Source of the DNA: Bradyrhizobium huanghuaihaiense
GTDB lineage: Bacteria > Pseudomonadota > Alphaproteobacteria > Rhizobiales > Xanthobacteraceae
NCBI RefSeq assembly: GCF_007830635.1
Contig: NZ_VLLA01000008.1
Location: forward strand, 62,001-126,000
DNA length: 64,000 bases
Direction of reading: 5' to 3'
Shown one piece after another: positions 8,221-19,919 of the stretch. How positions within the stretch are numbered: position 1 is the first letter of the stretch; every line of letters starts with the position of its first letter. The translations under genes and the position numbers were made by a program. The notes under the pieces are model-generated. The model was not told the DNA's origin, did not search any database, and worked only from the letters and a program-made list of their open reading frames with translations.

Positions 8221-9567
8221 ATGAACATCAATACCTCGCCTGACCAGATCGTTCGAAGCTCGGCCCAGGTGACGCCGGGCTACATGTCCGGCTTCGGCAA
8301 CAGTTTTGAAACCGAGGCGCTGCCGGGCGCGCTACCGATCGGGCGCAACTCGCCGCAGCGCTGCGCCTACGGGCTCTATGCCGAGCAGCTCTCCGGCTCG
8401 CCGTTCACCGCGCCGCGCGGCACCAATGAGCGTTCCTGGCTCTATCGCATCCGTCCCTCGGTGAAGCATTCCGGTCGCTTCGAGAAGGTCGATGCCGGAC
8501 TGTGGCGTTCGGCGCCGTGCCACGAATACGATCTGCCGATCGCGCAGCTGCGCTGGGACCCGACGCCGCTGCCGAAGGAGGAGGTGACCTTCGTCCAGGG
8601 CGTGCAGACCATGACGACGGCCGGTGACGTCAACACGCAGGCCGGCATGGCCGCGCACGTTTACCTCATCACCAAGTCGATGGTGGACCAGCACTTCTAC
8701 AATGCCGACGGCGAGCTGATGTTCGTGCTGCAGCAGGGCAATCTTCGCCTCGTCACCGAGTTCGGCCGCATCGACGCCGAGCCCGGCGAGATCGTGGTGA
8801 TCCCGCGCGGCGTCAAGTTCCGGGTCGAGATCCCGAACGGCCCGGCGCGCGGCTATCTCTGCGAAAACTACGGCGGCGCCTTCACGCTGCCGGAGCGCGG
8901 CCCGATCGGCGCCAACTGCCTCGCCAATGCGCGCGACTTCCTCACGCCGGTCGCGAACTACGAGGACAAGGACACGCCGACGGAGCTGTTCGTGAAATGG
9001 GGCGGCTCGCTGTTCAAGACGTCCTTGCCGCATTCGCCGATCGACGTCGTCGCATGGCACGGCAATTACGCGCCCTACAAATACGATCTGCGCACCTTCT
9101 CACCCGTCGGCGCGATCGGCTTCGATCATCCCGATCCCTCGATCTTCACGGTGCTGACCTCGCCGTCGGAGACCGCGGGCACCGCGAATATCGACTTCGT
9201 CATCTTCCCCGAGCGCTGGATGGTTGCCGACAACACCTTCCGTCCGCCCTGGTACCACATGAACATCATGAGCGAGTTCATGGGGCTGATCTACGGCGTC
9301 TACGACGCCAAGCCGCAAGGCTTCGTCCCCGGCGGCATCTCCTTGCACAATTGCATGCTGCCGCACGGCCCCGACCGCGACGCCTTCGAGCACGCCAGCA
9401 ATGGCGAGCTGAAGCCGGTGAAGCTGACCGGCACCATGGCCTTCATGTTCGAGACCCGCTACCCGCAGCGCGTCACGGCACACGCTGCGAATTCGTCGAC
9501 GCTTCAGGACGACTACGCGGATTGCTGGAAGGGCCTCGAGAAACGCTTCGATCCGAGTAAGCCGTGA
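8221..9567 (+). CDS. hmgA: Homogentisate 1,2-dioxygenase
   Basis: 448 residues, full length for the family. It opens with YMSGFGNSFETEALPGALP, the hallmark N-terminus, and continues with NGPARGYLCENYGG, the iron-site region PPWYHMNIMSEFMGLIYG, and GGISLHNCMLPHGPD. The iron ligands are the expected His and Glu residues in the last two motifs. ATG 8221 is chosen because GGAGGAGG lies just upstream; a longer in-frame start at 8191 lies inside the MBL gene. The enzyme opens the homogentisate ring to maleylacetoacetate in tyrosine and phenylalanine breakdown. It is separated from the fumarylacetoacetase gene by a 171-bp palindromic repeat. Confidence 0.97.
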   Translation: MNINTSPDQIVRSSAQVTPGYMSGFGNSFETEALPGALPIGRNSPQRCAYGLYAEQLSGSPFTAPRGTNERSWLYRIRPSVKHSGRFEKVDAGLWRSAPCHEYDLPIAQLRWDPTPLPKEEVTFVQGVQTMTTAGDVNTQAGMAAHVYLITKSMVDQHFYNADGELMFVLQQGNLRLVTEFGRIDAEPGEIVVIPRGVKFRVEIPNGPARGYLCENYGGAFTLPERGPIGANCLANARDFLTPVANYEDKDTPTELFVKWGGSLFKTSLPHSPIDVVAWHGNYAPYKYDLRTFSPVGAIGFDHPDPSIFTVLTSPSETAGTANIDFVIFPERWMVADNTFRPPWYHMNIMSEFMGLIYGVYDAKPQGFVPGGISLHNCMLPHGPDRDAFEHASNGELKPVKLTGTMAFMFETRYPQRVTAHAANSSTLQDDYADCWKGLEKRFDPSKP

Positions 9568-9575
9568 TGTCTCTT

Positions 9576-9746
9576 ACCCTCCCCTGGAGGGGGAGGGTCG
9601 CTACGCATGCAGCGAAGCGGAATGCGTAGCGGGGTGGGGTGACGGTCTGTCCGCAAGGAACACTGCCCGTGTTGAGAGATCACCCCACCCCGTCTCATAT
9701 TTCGCTGCGCTCAATATGAGCCGACCCTCCCCCTCCAGGGGAGGGT
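9576..9746. repeat. Palindromic element bounded by a perfect 25-bp inverted repeat
   Basis: Bases 9576-9600 and 9722-9746 are perfect reverse complements (CCCTCCCCTGGAGGGGGAGG core). Inside are further mirrored pieces, GGGGTGGGGTGA and TCACCCCACCCC, and local hairpins around CTACGCA/TGCGTAG. The whole 171 bp could fold as a large cruciform. It sits between hmgA and fumarylacetoacetase. It resembles the dispersed REP/MITE-like repeats common in Bradyrhizobium intergenic regions and may affect read-through between the two genes. Confidence 0.85.
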
Positions 9747-9776
9747 GACACCGCCACCGCTGCGCACGGGAAACCA

Positions 9777-11048
9777 ATGCCTCACCCCAACGACCCCAGC
9801 CTCCGCTCCTTCATCGACGTCGATCCCGCCTCGGACTTCCCGATCCAGAACCTGCCCTACGGCGTGTTCTCGACCGCGGCCAATCCGACGCCGCGGGTCG
9901 GCGTGGCGATCGGCAATTACGTGCTCGATCTCTGGGAGCTCGAGCAGGATTCCCGGCTCGATGTCGGTCCGCTCGGCGTGTTCTCCGGGCCTTCGCTCAA
10001 TCCCTTCATGACGCTGGGGCCGCAGGTCTGGAGCAAGACCCGTGCGCGGATCAGCGAGCTCTTGCGCGCGGATCATCCGGAGCTGCGCGACAACGAGGAG
10101 CTGCGCAACCAAGCCTTGGTGCCGATGCGCGATGCCAGGCTGCATCTGCCGTTCGCGGTCTCCGGCTATACCGATTTCTATTCGTCTAGGGAGCACGCCA
10201 CCAATGTCGGCGTGATGTTCCGCGGCAAGGACAACGCGCTGCAGCCGAACTGGCTGCACATGCCGATCGCCTATAACGGCCGTGCGTCCACCGTGGTGGT
10301 GTCCGGCACCAGGGTGAAGCGCCCGCGCGGGCAGCTGAAGCCGCCGAATGTGGACGTGCCGAGCTTTGCGCCGTGCAAGCGGCTCGATTTCGAGCTGGAG
10401 ATGGGCGTCGTCATCGGGCAACCCTCAGCCATGGGCGGCATGCTGACCGAGAGCCAAGCCGAAGAGATGATCTTCGGCTTCGTGCTGCTCAACGACTGGA
10501 GCGCGCGCGACATCCAGCAATGGGAATATGTGCCGCTCGGCCCGTTCCTGGCAAAGGCGTTCGCGACCTCGATCAGCCCGTGGGTGGTGACGCGCGAGGC
10601 GCTGGAGCCGTTCCGTCTGCAGGGGCCGGAGCAGGAGCCCGTGCCGCTCGGCTATCTGAAGCAGACCAAGCCGCAGAACTACGACGTCGAGCTCGACGTC
10701 TCCTTGCGCGCTGCCGGCGCCAACGCGCCAGGCAGCATCAGCCGCACTAATTTCAAGTACATGTACTGGTCCTCGGTGCAGCAATTGATGCATCACGCCT
10801 CGAGCGGCTGCGCCATGAATGTCGGCGATCTCTTAGGGAGCGGCACCATCTCCGGCCCGGAGAAGAACCAGCGCGGCAGCCTGCTCGAAATCAGCTGGAA
10901 CGGCACCGAGCCGGTCGAGCTGCCCGGCGGCGCCAGGCGCTCGTTCCTGGAAGACGGCGACAGCCTCGTCATGCGCGGCTGGTGCCAGGGCAACGGCTAT
11001 CGCGTCGGCTTCGGCGAGGTCGAGGGGACGATTGTGGCGGCGGAGTAG
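9777..11048 (+). CDS. fahA: Fumarylacetoacetase
   Basis: 423 residues with the N-terminal SH3-like domain (YGVFSTAANPTPRVGVAIGNYVLDLWEL) and the C-terminal FAH catalytic domain. Clear family motifs are YTDFYSSREHATNVG, CKRLDFELEMGVVIG (acidic metal ligands), LLNDWSARDIQQWEYVPLGPF and GDLLGSGTISGPE. The enzyme splits fumarylacetoacetate to fumarate and acetoacetate, the last step of homogentisate degradation, directly downstream of hmgA. A maleylacetoacetate isomerase gene was not found nearby and must be elsewhere if it is used. Confidence 0.96.
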   Translation: MPHPNDPSLRSFIDVDPASDFPIQNLPYGVFSTAANPTPRVGVAIGNYVLDLWELEQDSRLDVGPLGVFSGPSLNPFMTLGPQVWSKTRARISELLRADHPELRDNEELRNQALVPMRDARLHLPFAVSGYTDFYSSREHATNVGVMFRGKDNALQPNWLHMPIAYNGRASTVVVSGTRVKRPRGQLKPPNVDVPSFAPCKRLDFELEMGVVIGQPSAMGGMLTESQAEEMIFGFVLLNDWSARDIQQWEYVPLGPFLAKAFATSISPWVVTREALEPFRLQGPEQEPVPLGYLKQTKPQNYDVELDVSLRAAGANAPGSISRTNFKYMYWSSVQQLMHHASSGCAMNVGDLLGSGTISGPEKNQRGSLLEISWNGTEPVELPGGARRSFLEDGDSLVMRGWCQGNGYRVGFGEVEGTIVAAE

Positions 11049-11071
11049 GGCGCCCCTGCCGCCACGATCTC

Positions 11072-11159
11072 CGTCATTGCGAGCGTAGCGAAGCAATCCA
11101 GAATCTTTTCCGCGGCGGCAGTCTGAATTGCTTCGTCGCAAGGGCTCCTCGCAATGACG
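11072..11159. repeat. Palindromic dispersed repeat (CGTCATTGC type)
   Basis: An 88-bp element whose ends, CGTCATTGC and GCAATGACG, are reverse complements. Further mirrored segments inside are GAAGCAATCCAGA and TCTGAATTGCTTC. It lies in the gap between convergent fahA and the DUF1272 gene. It belongs to the REP-like repeats frequent in Bradyrhizobiaceae and could act as a two-way terminator. Confidence 0.8.
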
Positions 11160-11169
11160 TGGAGAGAGC

Positions 11170-11481
11170 CTACCGCCTCTCCGGCGGCACGTCGCGCACC
11201 CGCGCGCAATGCGCGGCGACATCCTCGACGCTGTACTTCAGATGCACCCGCTTGTCGGATGGCACCTGCCTGGTCGTGCACACACCCGGCCGCCATTCCT
11301 GCGCCGGCCTGATCGGACGCGGGGCAAAGCCGCCGCCGCAGTTCGGGCAGACGTTGAAGAGTTTTGTCTCGACGCAGTCCGCACAGAACGTGCACTCATA
11401 GGAGCAGATCCGCGCATCTGTCGCGCTCGGCGGCAGATCGCAATCGCAATATTCGCAGTTCGGTCGAAGCTGGAGGGCCAT
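11170..11481 (-). CDS. DUF1272 domain zinc-binding protein
   Basis: 103 residues, rich in paired cysteines: CEYCDCDLP, CSYECTFCADC and CPNCGGGF form two likely zinc ribbons in the first 50 residues. This pattern is the DUF1272 signature. The remaining half is a conserved basic tail of unknown role. It is probably cytosolic; no signal peptide is present. It lies between fahA and an AsnC regulator, with no sign of operon linkage. Confidence 0.85.
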   Translation of the reverse strand: MALQLRPNCEYCDCDLPPSATDARICSYECTFCADCVETKLFNVCPNCGGGFAPRPIRPAQEWRPGVCTTRQVPSDKRVHLKYSVEDVAAHCARVRDVPPERR

Positions 11482-11555
11482 GGCGGAGTCTCCCGGATTT
11501 GACCCTGATCATCGCAGACGGCGCTTGACGCGCGAAGGCCGTAGTTCCCTCGATT

Positions 11556-12035
11556 TCAGCCAGCCTTCAACTCCCTCAGCGGCAGCTTCGCGCTTTCCTT
11601 GAGACGATCGAGCACGATCGAGGAGCGCACATGCGCCACGCTCTGGTGCGGCATCAGCACGTCGTTGACGAGGTTGGAGAGGCCCTTGAGATCGCGCAGC
11701 ACGGCCTTCAGCACGTAGTCGGCATCGCCCGTGAGCGAATACGCTTCCTGGATCTCGTCGATCCGGTTCACCAGCGCGCGAAAACGCTTGGAATTGTCCG
11801 GCGAGTGCGTCGCAAGTCCCACCTGGATGAAGGCGATGACGCCGAAGCCGAGCGCCTCGCTGGAGAGATCGGCATGATAGCCCGAGATCACCTTCTCCTC
11901 TTCCAGCCGCATCCGCCGCCGCGAGCATTGCGAGGCGGATAGCCCCGCGAGGTCGGCCAGCTCCTGGTTGGTGAGGCGGCCGTCGTCCTGCAGCGCGGTC
12001 AGGATCTTGAGGTCGAAGGCGTCCACGGAGATCAT
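11556..12035 (-). CDS. Lrp/AsnC family transcriptional regulator
   Basis: 159 residues from ATG 12035. The N-terminal helix-turn-helix is DLKILTALQDDGRLTNQELA followed by LAGLSASQCSRRRMRLE. The C-terminal RAM ligand-binding domain is visible as IQEAYSLTGDADYVLKAVLRDL. An ATG 24 bp further upstream is possible but would place the start inside the palindrome at 12055-12069. It diverges from hpd, so it probably controls 4-hydroxyphenylpyruvate breakdown in response to an aromatic amino acid. That link is by position. Confidence 0.88.
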   Translation of the reverse strand: MISVDAFDLKILTALQDDGRLTNQELADLAGLSASQCSRRRMRLEEEKVISGYHADLSSEALGFGVIAFIQVGLATHSPDNSKRFRALVNRIDEIQEAYSLTGDADYVLKAVLRDLKGLSNLVNDVLMPHQSVAHVRSSIVLDRLKESAKLPLRELKAG

Positions 12036-12054
12036 GCGTGTTTTGTCCAAATGA

Positions 12055-12069
12055 TGCACGGATCGTGCA
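12055..12069. promoter_or_regulatory. Candidate AsnC/Lrp operator palindrome
   Basis: The 15-bp sequence TGCACGGATCGTGCA is a perfect palindrome around GAT. It lies in the 121-bp divergent region, 20 bp before the AsnC start and 87 bp before hpd. Lrp-family proteins bind such imperfect or perfect dyads upstream of their own gene. Confidence 0.5.
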
Positions 12070-12156
12070 CATGATAGCCAAATCCCGTCCCGTTTGCACG
12101 CTCCTTGCGTGTCTTATGAAGGATAGTTCTTCCCTAGCCGCAATTGGGAGAGCAGC

Positions 12157-13275
12157 ATGGGTCCGTTTCCGCACGATGCACCGCCGGCCACCATCAGTGC
12201 CGACAATCCGATGGGCACCGACGGCTTCGAGTTCGTCGAATATGCGCATCCCGATCCGGCCGAGCTGCACGCGTTGTTCAAGCTGATGGGCTATGCGCCC
12301 GTCGCGCGGCACAGAACCAAGAAGATCACGGTCTATCGCCAGGGCGACATCAACTATCTCGTCAACGAAGAGCCCGGCACCCACGGTTATGAGTTTGTCG
12401 CCGCCCACGGCCCCTGCGCGCCGTCGATGGCGTTTCGCGTGGTCGATGCCAAGGCGGCCTATGACCGCGCGATCGCGCTCGGCGCCGAGCCCGCCGATGT
12501 GTCATCGGCGCAGAAGACGCTCGACGTGCCCGCGATCAAGGGCATCGGCGGCAGCCTGCTGTATCTGGTCGATCGCTACGGCGCCAATGGCTCGGCCTAT
12601 GATGCCGAGTTCGAATGGCTGGGCGCACGCGACCCGCGGCCCGCAGGTGCCGGCCTGTTCTATCTCGACCATCTCACCCACAACGTCCATCGCGGCCGCA
12701 TGGATGTCTGGGCCGGCTTCTACGAGAAGCTGTTCAACTTCCGCCAGATCCGCTTCTTCGACATCGAGGGCCGCGCCTCCGGCCTGTTCTCGCGCGCGCT
12801 GACCAGCCCGGACGGCAAGATCCGGATTCCGATCAACGAGGACGCCGGCGATTCCGGCCAGATCGAGGAATATCTGAAGACCTATCGCGGCGAGGGCATC
12901 CAGCACATCGCCTGCGGCTGCCGGGAGATCCACAGCACGATCGAAGGCCTGCGCGACGCCGGCCTGCCGTTCATGCCGTCGCCGCCCGTGACCTATTTCG
13001 AGCGGATCGATGCGCGCCTGCCCAAGCACGGCGAGGATATCGCGCGTCTGCAGAAGAACGGCATCCTGATCGACGGCGAAGGCGTGGTCGAAGGCGGCCA
13101 GACCAAGGTGCTGCTGCAGATCTTCTCGGCCAACGCCATCGGCCCGATCTTCTTCGAGTTCATCCAGCGCAAGGGCGACGACGGTTTTGGCGAGGGCAAT
13201 TTCAAGGCCCTGTTCGAATCGATCGAGGAGGATCAGATCCGGCGCGGGGTGCTGAAGGTGGGGAACGCGGCGTAA
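12157..13275 (+). CDS. hpd: 4-Hydroxyphenylpyruvate dioxygenase
   Basis: 372 residues with two vicinal-oxygen-chelate domains. Recognisable pieces are MGTDGFEFVEYAHPDP at the N-terminus, YLDHLTHNVHRGRMDVWAGFYE (first iron His), GEGIQHIACGC (second His) and IGPIFFEFIQRKGDDGFGEGNF (iron Glu and C-terminal helix). The enzyme turns 4-hydroxyphenylpyruvate into homogentisate using a non-haem iron. GGGAG precedes the ATG. It is the entry enzyme for the hmgA/fahA pathway encoded 3-4 kb upstream, but has its own promoter and divergent AsnC regulator. Confidence 0.97.
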   Translation: MGPFPHDAPPATISADNPMGTDGFEFVEYAHPDPAELHALFKLMGYAPVARHRTKKITVYRQGDINYLVNEEPGTHGYEFVAAHGPCAPSMAFRVVDAKAAYDRAIALGAEPADVSSAQKTLDVPAIKGIGGSLLYLVDRYGANGSAYDAEFEWLGARDPRPAGAGLFYLDHLTHNVHRGRMDVWAGFYEKLFNFRQIRFFDIEGRASGLFSRALTSPDGKIRIPINEDAGDSGQIEEYLKTYRGEGIQHIACGCREIHSTIEGLRDAGLPFMPSPPVTYFERIDARLPKHGEDIARLQKNGILIDGEGVVEGGQTKVLLQIFSANAIGPIFFEFIQRKGDDGFGEGNFKALFESIEEDQIRRGVLKVGNAA

Positions 13276-13313
13276 GCTTCCGCTGTTGCCCTCGCTGCTG
13301 CTTCACAACAGGT

Positions 13314-13440
13314 GTCGTCCCGGCGAAGGCCGGGACCCATACCGCGTGATTTATCGATAGTGATCGGTGAAAGTACCGAACTCCGAGTCTTCGCCAAACC
13401 ACTCCCTGTGGTTATGGGTCCCGGCCTTCGCCGGGACGAC
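13314..13440. repeat. Dispersed palindromic repeat, GTCGTCC family, copy 1
   Basis: The 127-bp element starts GTCGTCCCGGCGAAGGCC and ends with its reverse complement. In between is a diverged core that includes TCTTCGCCAAACCA. It lies between convergent hpd and the CaiB gene. Two further members, with a longer internal section, follow the chemoreceptor genes at 29567-29705 and 31933-32071. Confidence 0.85.
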
Positions 13441-13457
13441 AGTGAAGTTTGGAGCCT

Positions 13458-14564
13458 CTACCTCTTCCACGCCTTCGTCACCGCACCAATCTCCGCCGCC
13501 TCCGGCTCGCGCACCGCGGACGGCGTGCGCGAGAACCGCGGCGCCGGTGCCGGCTGCTTCACGCCGTGGCGCTCGAGGAAGACCTCGCGGGCGACCATGT
13601 GCGGATGCTTCGTCGCTTCCGACATGGTCAGCACCGGCGCGAAGCAGATGTCGGAGCCTTCCATGATCCTGCACCAGTCCTCGCGCGTCTTGCTCTTGAA
13701 CACCGCCTTCAGCTTCTCCTTCAGCGCCGGCCAGGCCTTGGGATTCATCTGCGCGTCGAAATCGGCATCGGTCAGGCCCGCGTGCTCGCGCAGCAGCGCG
13801 TAGAACTGCGGCTCGATCGAGCCGATCGAGACGAAATGGCCGCAGGCGCATTCATAGACGCCGTAGAAATGCGCGCCGCCGTCGAGGAAGTTCTGGTTGC
13901 GGCCTTCGGTCCAGCGGCCGAGCGTGGTCATGTCGAAGAAGAACGACATCAGCGACGCGGCGCCGTCGCACATCGCGGCATCGACCACCTGGCCCTTGCC
14001 GGACCTTTGCGCTTCCAGCAGCGCCGCGAGCACGCCGACCACGAGATAGAGCGCGCCGCCGCCGAAATCGCCGACCAGGTTGAGCGGCGGCACCGGCGCT
14101 TCCTTCGTGCCGATCGCGGCGAGCGCGCCGGTGATCGAAATGTAGTTGATGTCGTGGCCGGCGGCATTCGCAAGCGGGCCTTCCTGGCCCCATCCGGTCA
14201 TGCGGCCGTAGACGAGCTTTGGGTTGCGCGCGAGCACGATTTCGGGGCCGAGCCCGAGCCGCTCCATCACGCCGGGACGAAAGCCCTCGACCAGCGCATC
14301 GGCGCTGGCGAGCAGCTCAAGCACCTCTGCGATCGCCGCCTTGTCCTTGAGGTCGAGCTCGATCACCTTGCGGCCGCGGCCCGCCACCGACTTCATGCTC
14401 TTCTTCGCACCGACGCGGTCGAGCGTGACGACGTCGGCGCCCATGTCCGCCAGCATCATGCAGGCGAACGGGCCGGGCCCGATGCCGGCGAATTCGACGA
14501 CGCGGAAGCCCGAGAGCGGGCCGGCGGTGCGGACGGAAGAGTTTTGGGAGGGTTTGTCGAGCAC
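13458..14564 (-). CDS. CaiB/BaiF family CoA-transferase (alpha-methylacyl-CoA racemase-like)
   Basis: 368 residues. The N-terminal family motif is GFRVVEFAGIGPGPFACMML, followed by ADMGADVVTLDR, ALVEGFRPGVMERLGLGPE and YGRMTGWGQEGP. The GHDINYISITGALAAIG stretch with the catalytic Asp region is typical of alpha-methylacyl-CoA racemase (Mcr/AMACR) rather than of formyl- or carnitine-CoA transferases. The enzyme would act on branched acyl-CoA. It lies between a repeat and the CO-dehydrogenase-like operon, with a terminator separating it from the latter. Confidence 0.88.
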   Translation of the reverse strand: MLDKPSQNSSVRTAGPLSGFRVVEFAGIGPGPFACMMLADMGADVVTLDRVGAKKSMKSVAGRGRKVIELDLKDKAAIAEVLELLASADALVEGFRPGVMERLGLGPEIVLARNPKLVYGRMTGWGQEGPLANAAGHDINYISITGALAAIGTKEAPVPPLNLVGDFGGGALYLVVGVLAALLEAQRSGKGQVVDAAMCDGAASLMSFFFDMTTLGRWTEGRNQNFLDGGAHFYGVYECACGHFVSIGSIEPQFYALLREHAGLTDADFDAQMNPKAWPALKEKLKAVFKSKTREDWCRIMEGSDICFAPVLTMSEATKHPHMVAREVFLERHGVKQPAPAPRFSRTPSAVREPEAAEIGAVTKAWKR

Positions 14565-14715
14565 GTTGTTGTTTCCTCGGGTCGCGGGCGATGCCGGTGA
14601 TCCGGCAGGCGCCTCACGTTGCTGCCTTACGTCGCACTTGGGGGCGAGTTAATCGGCTGATTAACTTTTCTCGCCTTCCCGCCAGCGAGGCAAGCGGTTT
14701 TCATGCCGCATGGGC

Positions 14716-14748
14716 AAAATAAAAACGGCGCGCACCGAAGTGCGCGCC
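14716..14748 (-). terminator. Rho-independent terminator of the CO-dehydrogenase-like operon
   Basis: On the minus strand a GGCGCGCAC stem, a TTCG loop and GTGCGCGCC are followed by GTTTTTATTTT. It is 37 bp past the last gene of the S-L-M operon. Confidence 0.9.
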
Positions 14749-14784
14749 GCGGAAAATTTGCGTCGAGGCGCTGGCGCGGGATTG

Positions 14785-15585
14785 TCAGCCCGCGGCAGCC
14801 ACGGCGCGTTGCGCCATCACCTTGACGAGGTTGGCGCGGTACTCGGCCGTGCCGTGGATATCGGCCAGCAATCCGCTCGCGGGAATGTTGACGCTGTCGA
14901 GCGCCGACGGCGACCAGTTCGCCTTCAGCGCGGCTTCGATGACGCCAACGCGCATCACGCCGCTCTGCGACGCGCCGGTCGCCGCGACCCGGATCTCGCC
15001 GGACTTCGTCTGCGCGACGAACACCGCGGTGAGCGCGAAGCGCGAGGCGGGATGCCGCATCTTGGCGTAGCCTGCCTTCGCCGGAACCGGGAACGACACG
15101 GCGGTGATGATCTCGCCGTCTTCGAGGGCGGTGGTGAACAGGCCCTTGAAGAAGTCATCCGCCGCGATCGACCGCTTGTTGGTCTTCACGGTGGCGCCGA
15201 GCGCGAGCAGCCCGGCCGGATAATCCGCGGCCGGATCGTTGTTGGCGATCGAGCCGCCGATCGTGCCGCGATAACGCACGGCGGGATCGCCGATCAGCGA
15301 CGCCAGATAGGCGAGCGCTGGAATCGCCTTCTTCGCGGCATCGCTGGTCGCCACATCGTAATGCGGCGTGGCGGCCTTGATCGTCAGCGTGTCGCCGGAG
15401 GCCTCGACGCCGATCATGTCCTTGATCTTGCCAAGGTCGATGACATCTGTGGGGGCCGCGAGGCGCTGCTTCATCACCGGCAGCAATGTCTGCCCGCCGG
15501 CAAGGAATTTGGCCTCGCTGCTCTTGCCGAACAGACTGGCAGCCTCGTCCACGGAGGAGGCGCGATGATATGTGGTCTGGTACAT
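14785..15585 (-). CDS. coxM: FAD-binding medium subunit, CO dehydrogenase/xanthine dehydrogenase family
   Basis: 266 residues. FAD-contact motifs are AKFLAGGQTLLPVMKQRL near residue 27 and VRYRGTIGGSIANNDPAADYP near residue 105, both hallmarks of CoxM/CutM. The C-terminal CO-dehydrogenase flavoprotein domain follows (SRFALTAVFVA). It is the last gene of a minus-strand operon with the order small, large, medium. In the complex it passes electrons from the iron-sulphur subunit to quinone. The symbol is by family; CO as the substrate is not proven. Confidence 0.9.
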   Translation of the reverse strand: MYQTTYHRASSVDEAASLFGKSSEAKFLAGGQTLLPVMKQRLAAPTDVIDLGKIKDMIGVEASGDTLTIKAATPHYDVATSDAAKKAIPALAYLASLIGDPAVRYRGTIGGSIANNDPAADYPAGLLALGATVKTNKRSIAADDFFKGLFTTALEDGEIITAVSFPVPAKAGYAKMRHPASRFALTAVFVAQTKSGEIRVAATGASQSGVMRVGVIEAALKANWSPSALDSVNIPASGLLADIHGTAEYRANLVKVMAQRAVAAAG

Positions 15586-15600
15586 GTTCGTTCCTCCCTC

Positions 15601-17943
<2,343 letters not shown>

Positions 17944-18028
17944 GTCTGGTCCTCCCGACCGGAAATTGTTTCGACTGCGCTTTCCCTCGAAAGCTGCAGC
18001 GGTGGTTCTTTGTTCGAAGCGGGCGGCC

Positions 18029-18514
<486 letters not shown>

Positions 18515-19062
18515 GGCGTACTCCTCCCGAATGTTTGTAGTTATTCTAATTAGAGACAGCGCGAACGGAACTTTGCAACTGGGATTTTGCTGACCGCGCG
18601 TCATGGAAAGGTCATCGTGGCGGTCGCCGTAGATGTACGATTCGGTCGCGACATTTCGTGTCGCCACCAGCGCAGGGCGCAACCTTGCAATGAGCCCAGC
18701 GAAAACGGTGTCCACGTCGTCAGCAGCGGCCTGCGCTCAACCACTATCGCGCGAAGCGCTGGCCTTTTGAGCGCTGGCCTTGGACGTCGCGCTCCTCGCG
18801 CGTCGCTTCTCCCCTTGATGCCTTGTTCCTTGTCGCGAATAGGAGCACGCGCTCACGCCCTTGTAATCGCGATCTTGGTAGTAGGCGGAAGCGAGCTAAG
18901 TCATTGATTTTGTTCGCTGCGATGCAGCGAAGCTGCGCCCCCGCACGAGGCCCGCCGGCGAGCCGCGTCGCTCGCGACCTCCTAGTACTTCCTGGCGATT
19001 GATCGCAGCCGGGCGTCCTCCTAGTCGAAGCGAACAAGCAACGGCCAAAAGGGGTGGAAGCG
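18515..19062. other. Divergent intergenic region between coxS and coxG
   Basis: About 550 bp with no convincing gene. It contains direct and mirrored small repeats (for example GCGCTGGCCTT twice near 18757-18780) and should hold the promoters of both flanking units. Short frames here lack protein-like composition. Confidence 0.45.
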
Positions 19063-19512
19063 ATGCAGATGAACGACAGTCAGCGGATCCCGGCGTCGAA
19101 GGCCACGGTGTGGGCTGCGCTCAACGATCCCGATATTCTCAGGCGCTGCATTCCCGGCTGCCAATCGCTCGAGATGGCATCGCCGACCGAGATGACGGCG
19201 ACCGTGGTGCTGAAGGTCGGCCCGGTGAAGGCGACGTTCAGCGGCAAGGTGACGCTGACCGACATCGATGCGCCCAATGGCTACCGCATCGTCGGTGAGG
19301 GCGCCGGCGGCGTCGCCGGCTTTGCCAAGGGCGGCGCGAAGGTCAGGCTGGAAGAAGAATCGCCCGACGTCACCATCCTGCACTACGAGGCCGACGCGCA
19401 GATCGGCGGCAAGCTCGCACAGCTCGGCTCGCGGCTGATCGACTCAACGTCGCGAAAACTCGCCGCGAATTTCTTCGAAAGTTTTGCCGGCCTGGTAGCG
19501 CCATCATCCTGA
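19063..19512 (+). CDS. coxG: CoxG-like SRPBCC protein (CO dehydrogenase subunit G family)
   Basis: 149 residues from ATG 19063 (a GTG nine bases upstream is possible). It matches the CoxG branch of the SRPBCC/START-like fold: VWAALNDPDILRRCIPGCQSLE, ATVVLKVGPVKATFSGKVTL and LASRLIDSTSRK-like ending QLGSRLIDSTSRKLAANFF. CoxG proteins anchor CO dehydrogenase to the membrane or carry quinone in Oligotropha and mycobacteria. This one has no C-terminal membrane anchor. It is read away from the S-L-M operon rather than being part of it. Confidence 0.88.
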   Translation: MQMNDSQRIPASKATVWAALNDPDILRRCIPGCQSLEMASPTEMTATVVLKVGPVKATFSGKVTLTDIDAPNGYRIVGEGAGGVAGFAKGGAKVRLEEESPDVTILHYEADAQIGGKLAQLGSRLIDSTSRKLAANFFESFAGLVAPSS

Positions 19513-19547
19513 TCAGCACGTCGTCCTCGGCGCCCCGACGCGAACTT

Positions 19548-19643
19548 GTAGGGTGGGCAAAGGCGCTCTTGCGCCGTGCCCACCACTTACTAATCCACGA
19601 GTGCGAGAGAAGAGGTGGGCACGCTTCGCTTTGCCCACCCTAC
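19548..19643. repeat. Dispersed palindromic repeat (GTAGGGTGGGCAAA type)
   Basis: The left end GTAGGGTGGGCAAAG and right end CTTTGCCCACCCTAC are exact reverse complements, 96 bp overall. Inside, GTGCCCACC is mirrored by GGTGGGCAC. This is a common Bradyrhizobium intergenic repeat and lies just after coxG. Confidence 0.88.
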
Positions 19644-19919
19644 TGCGCTGAGTGGGCCGGACAAATCGGATTGCGGCGCGATGCTGCCGTAATCCGATGG
19701 CGCATTTCGAGCTGAAAAATACGGGCAAGACGCGAGCTTCGGCAACGAGATGAGCGGCGAAAGCCGCCGATGATCTGCACTACTACCTTCCGCCTATACT
19801 AAGCGCGCAAACGCGATGCTGTAATTTCGAACGATGGCTCGCAGACGAACTGCGCATCACGAGCGCAGCGCGCTCAGGCGCCCAACGAGGCGTTCACAAC
19901 AACATCGCGGAGGGAATAC

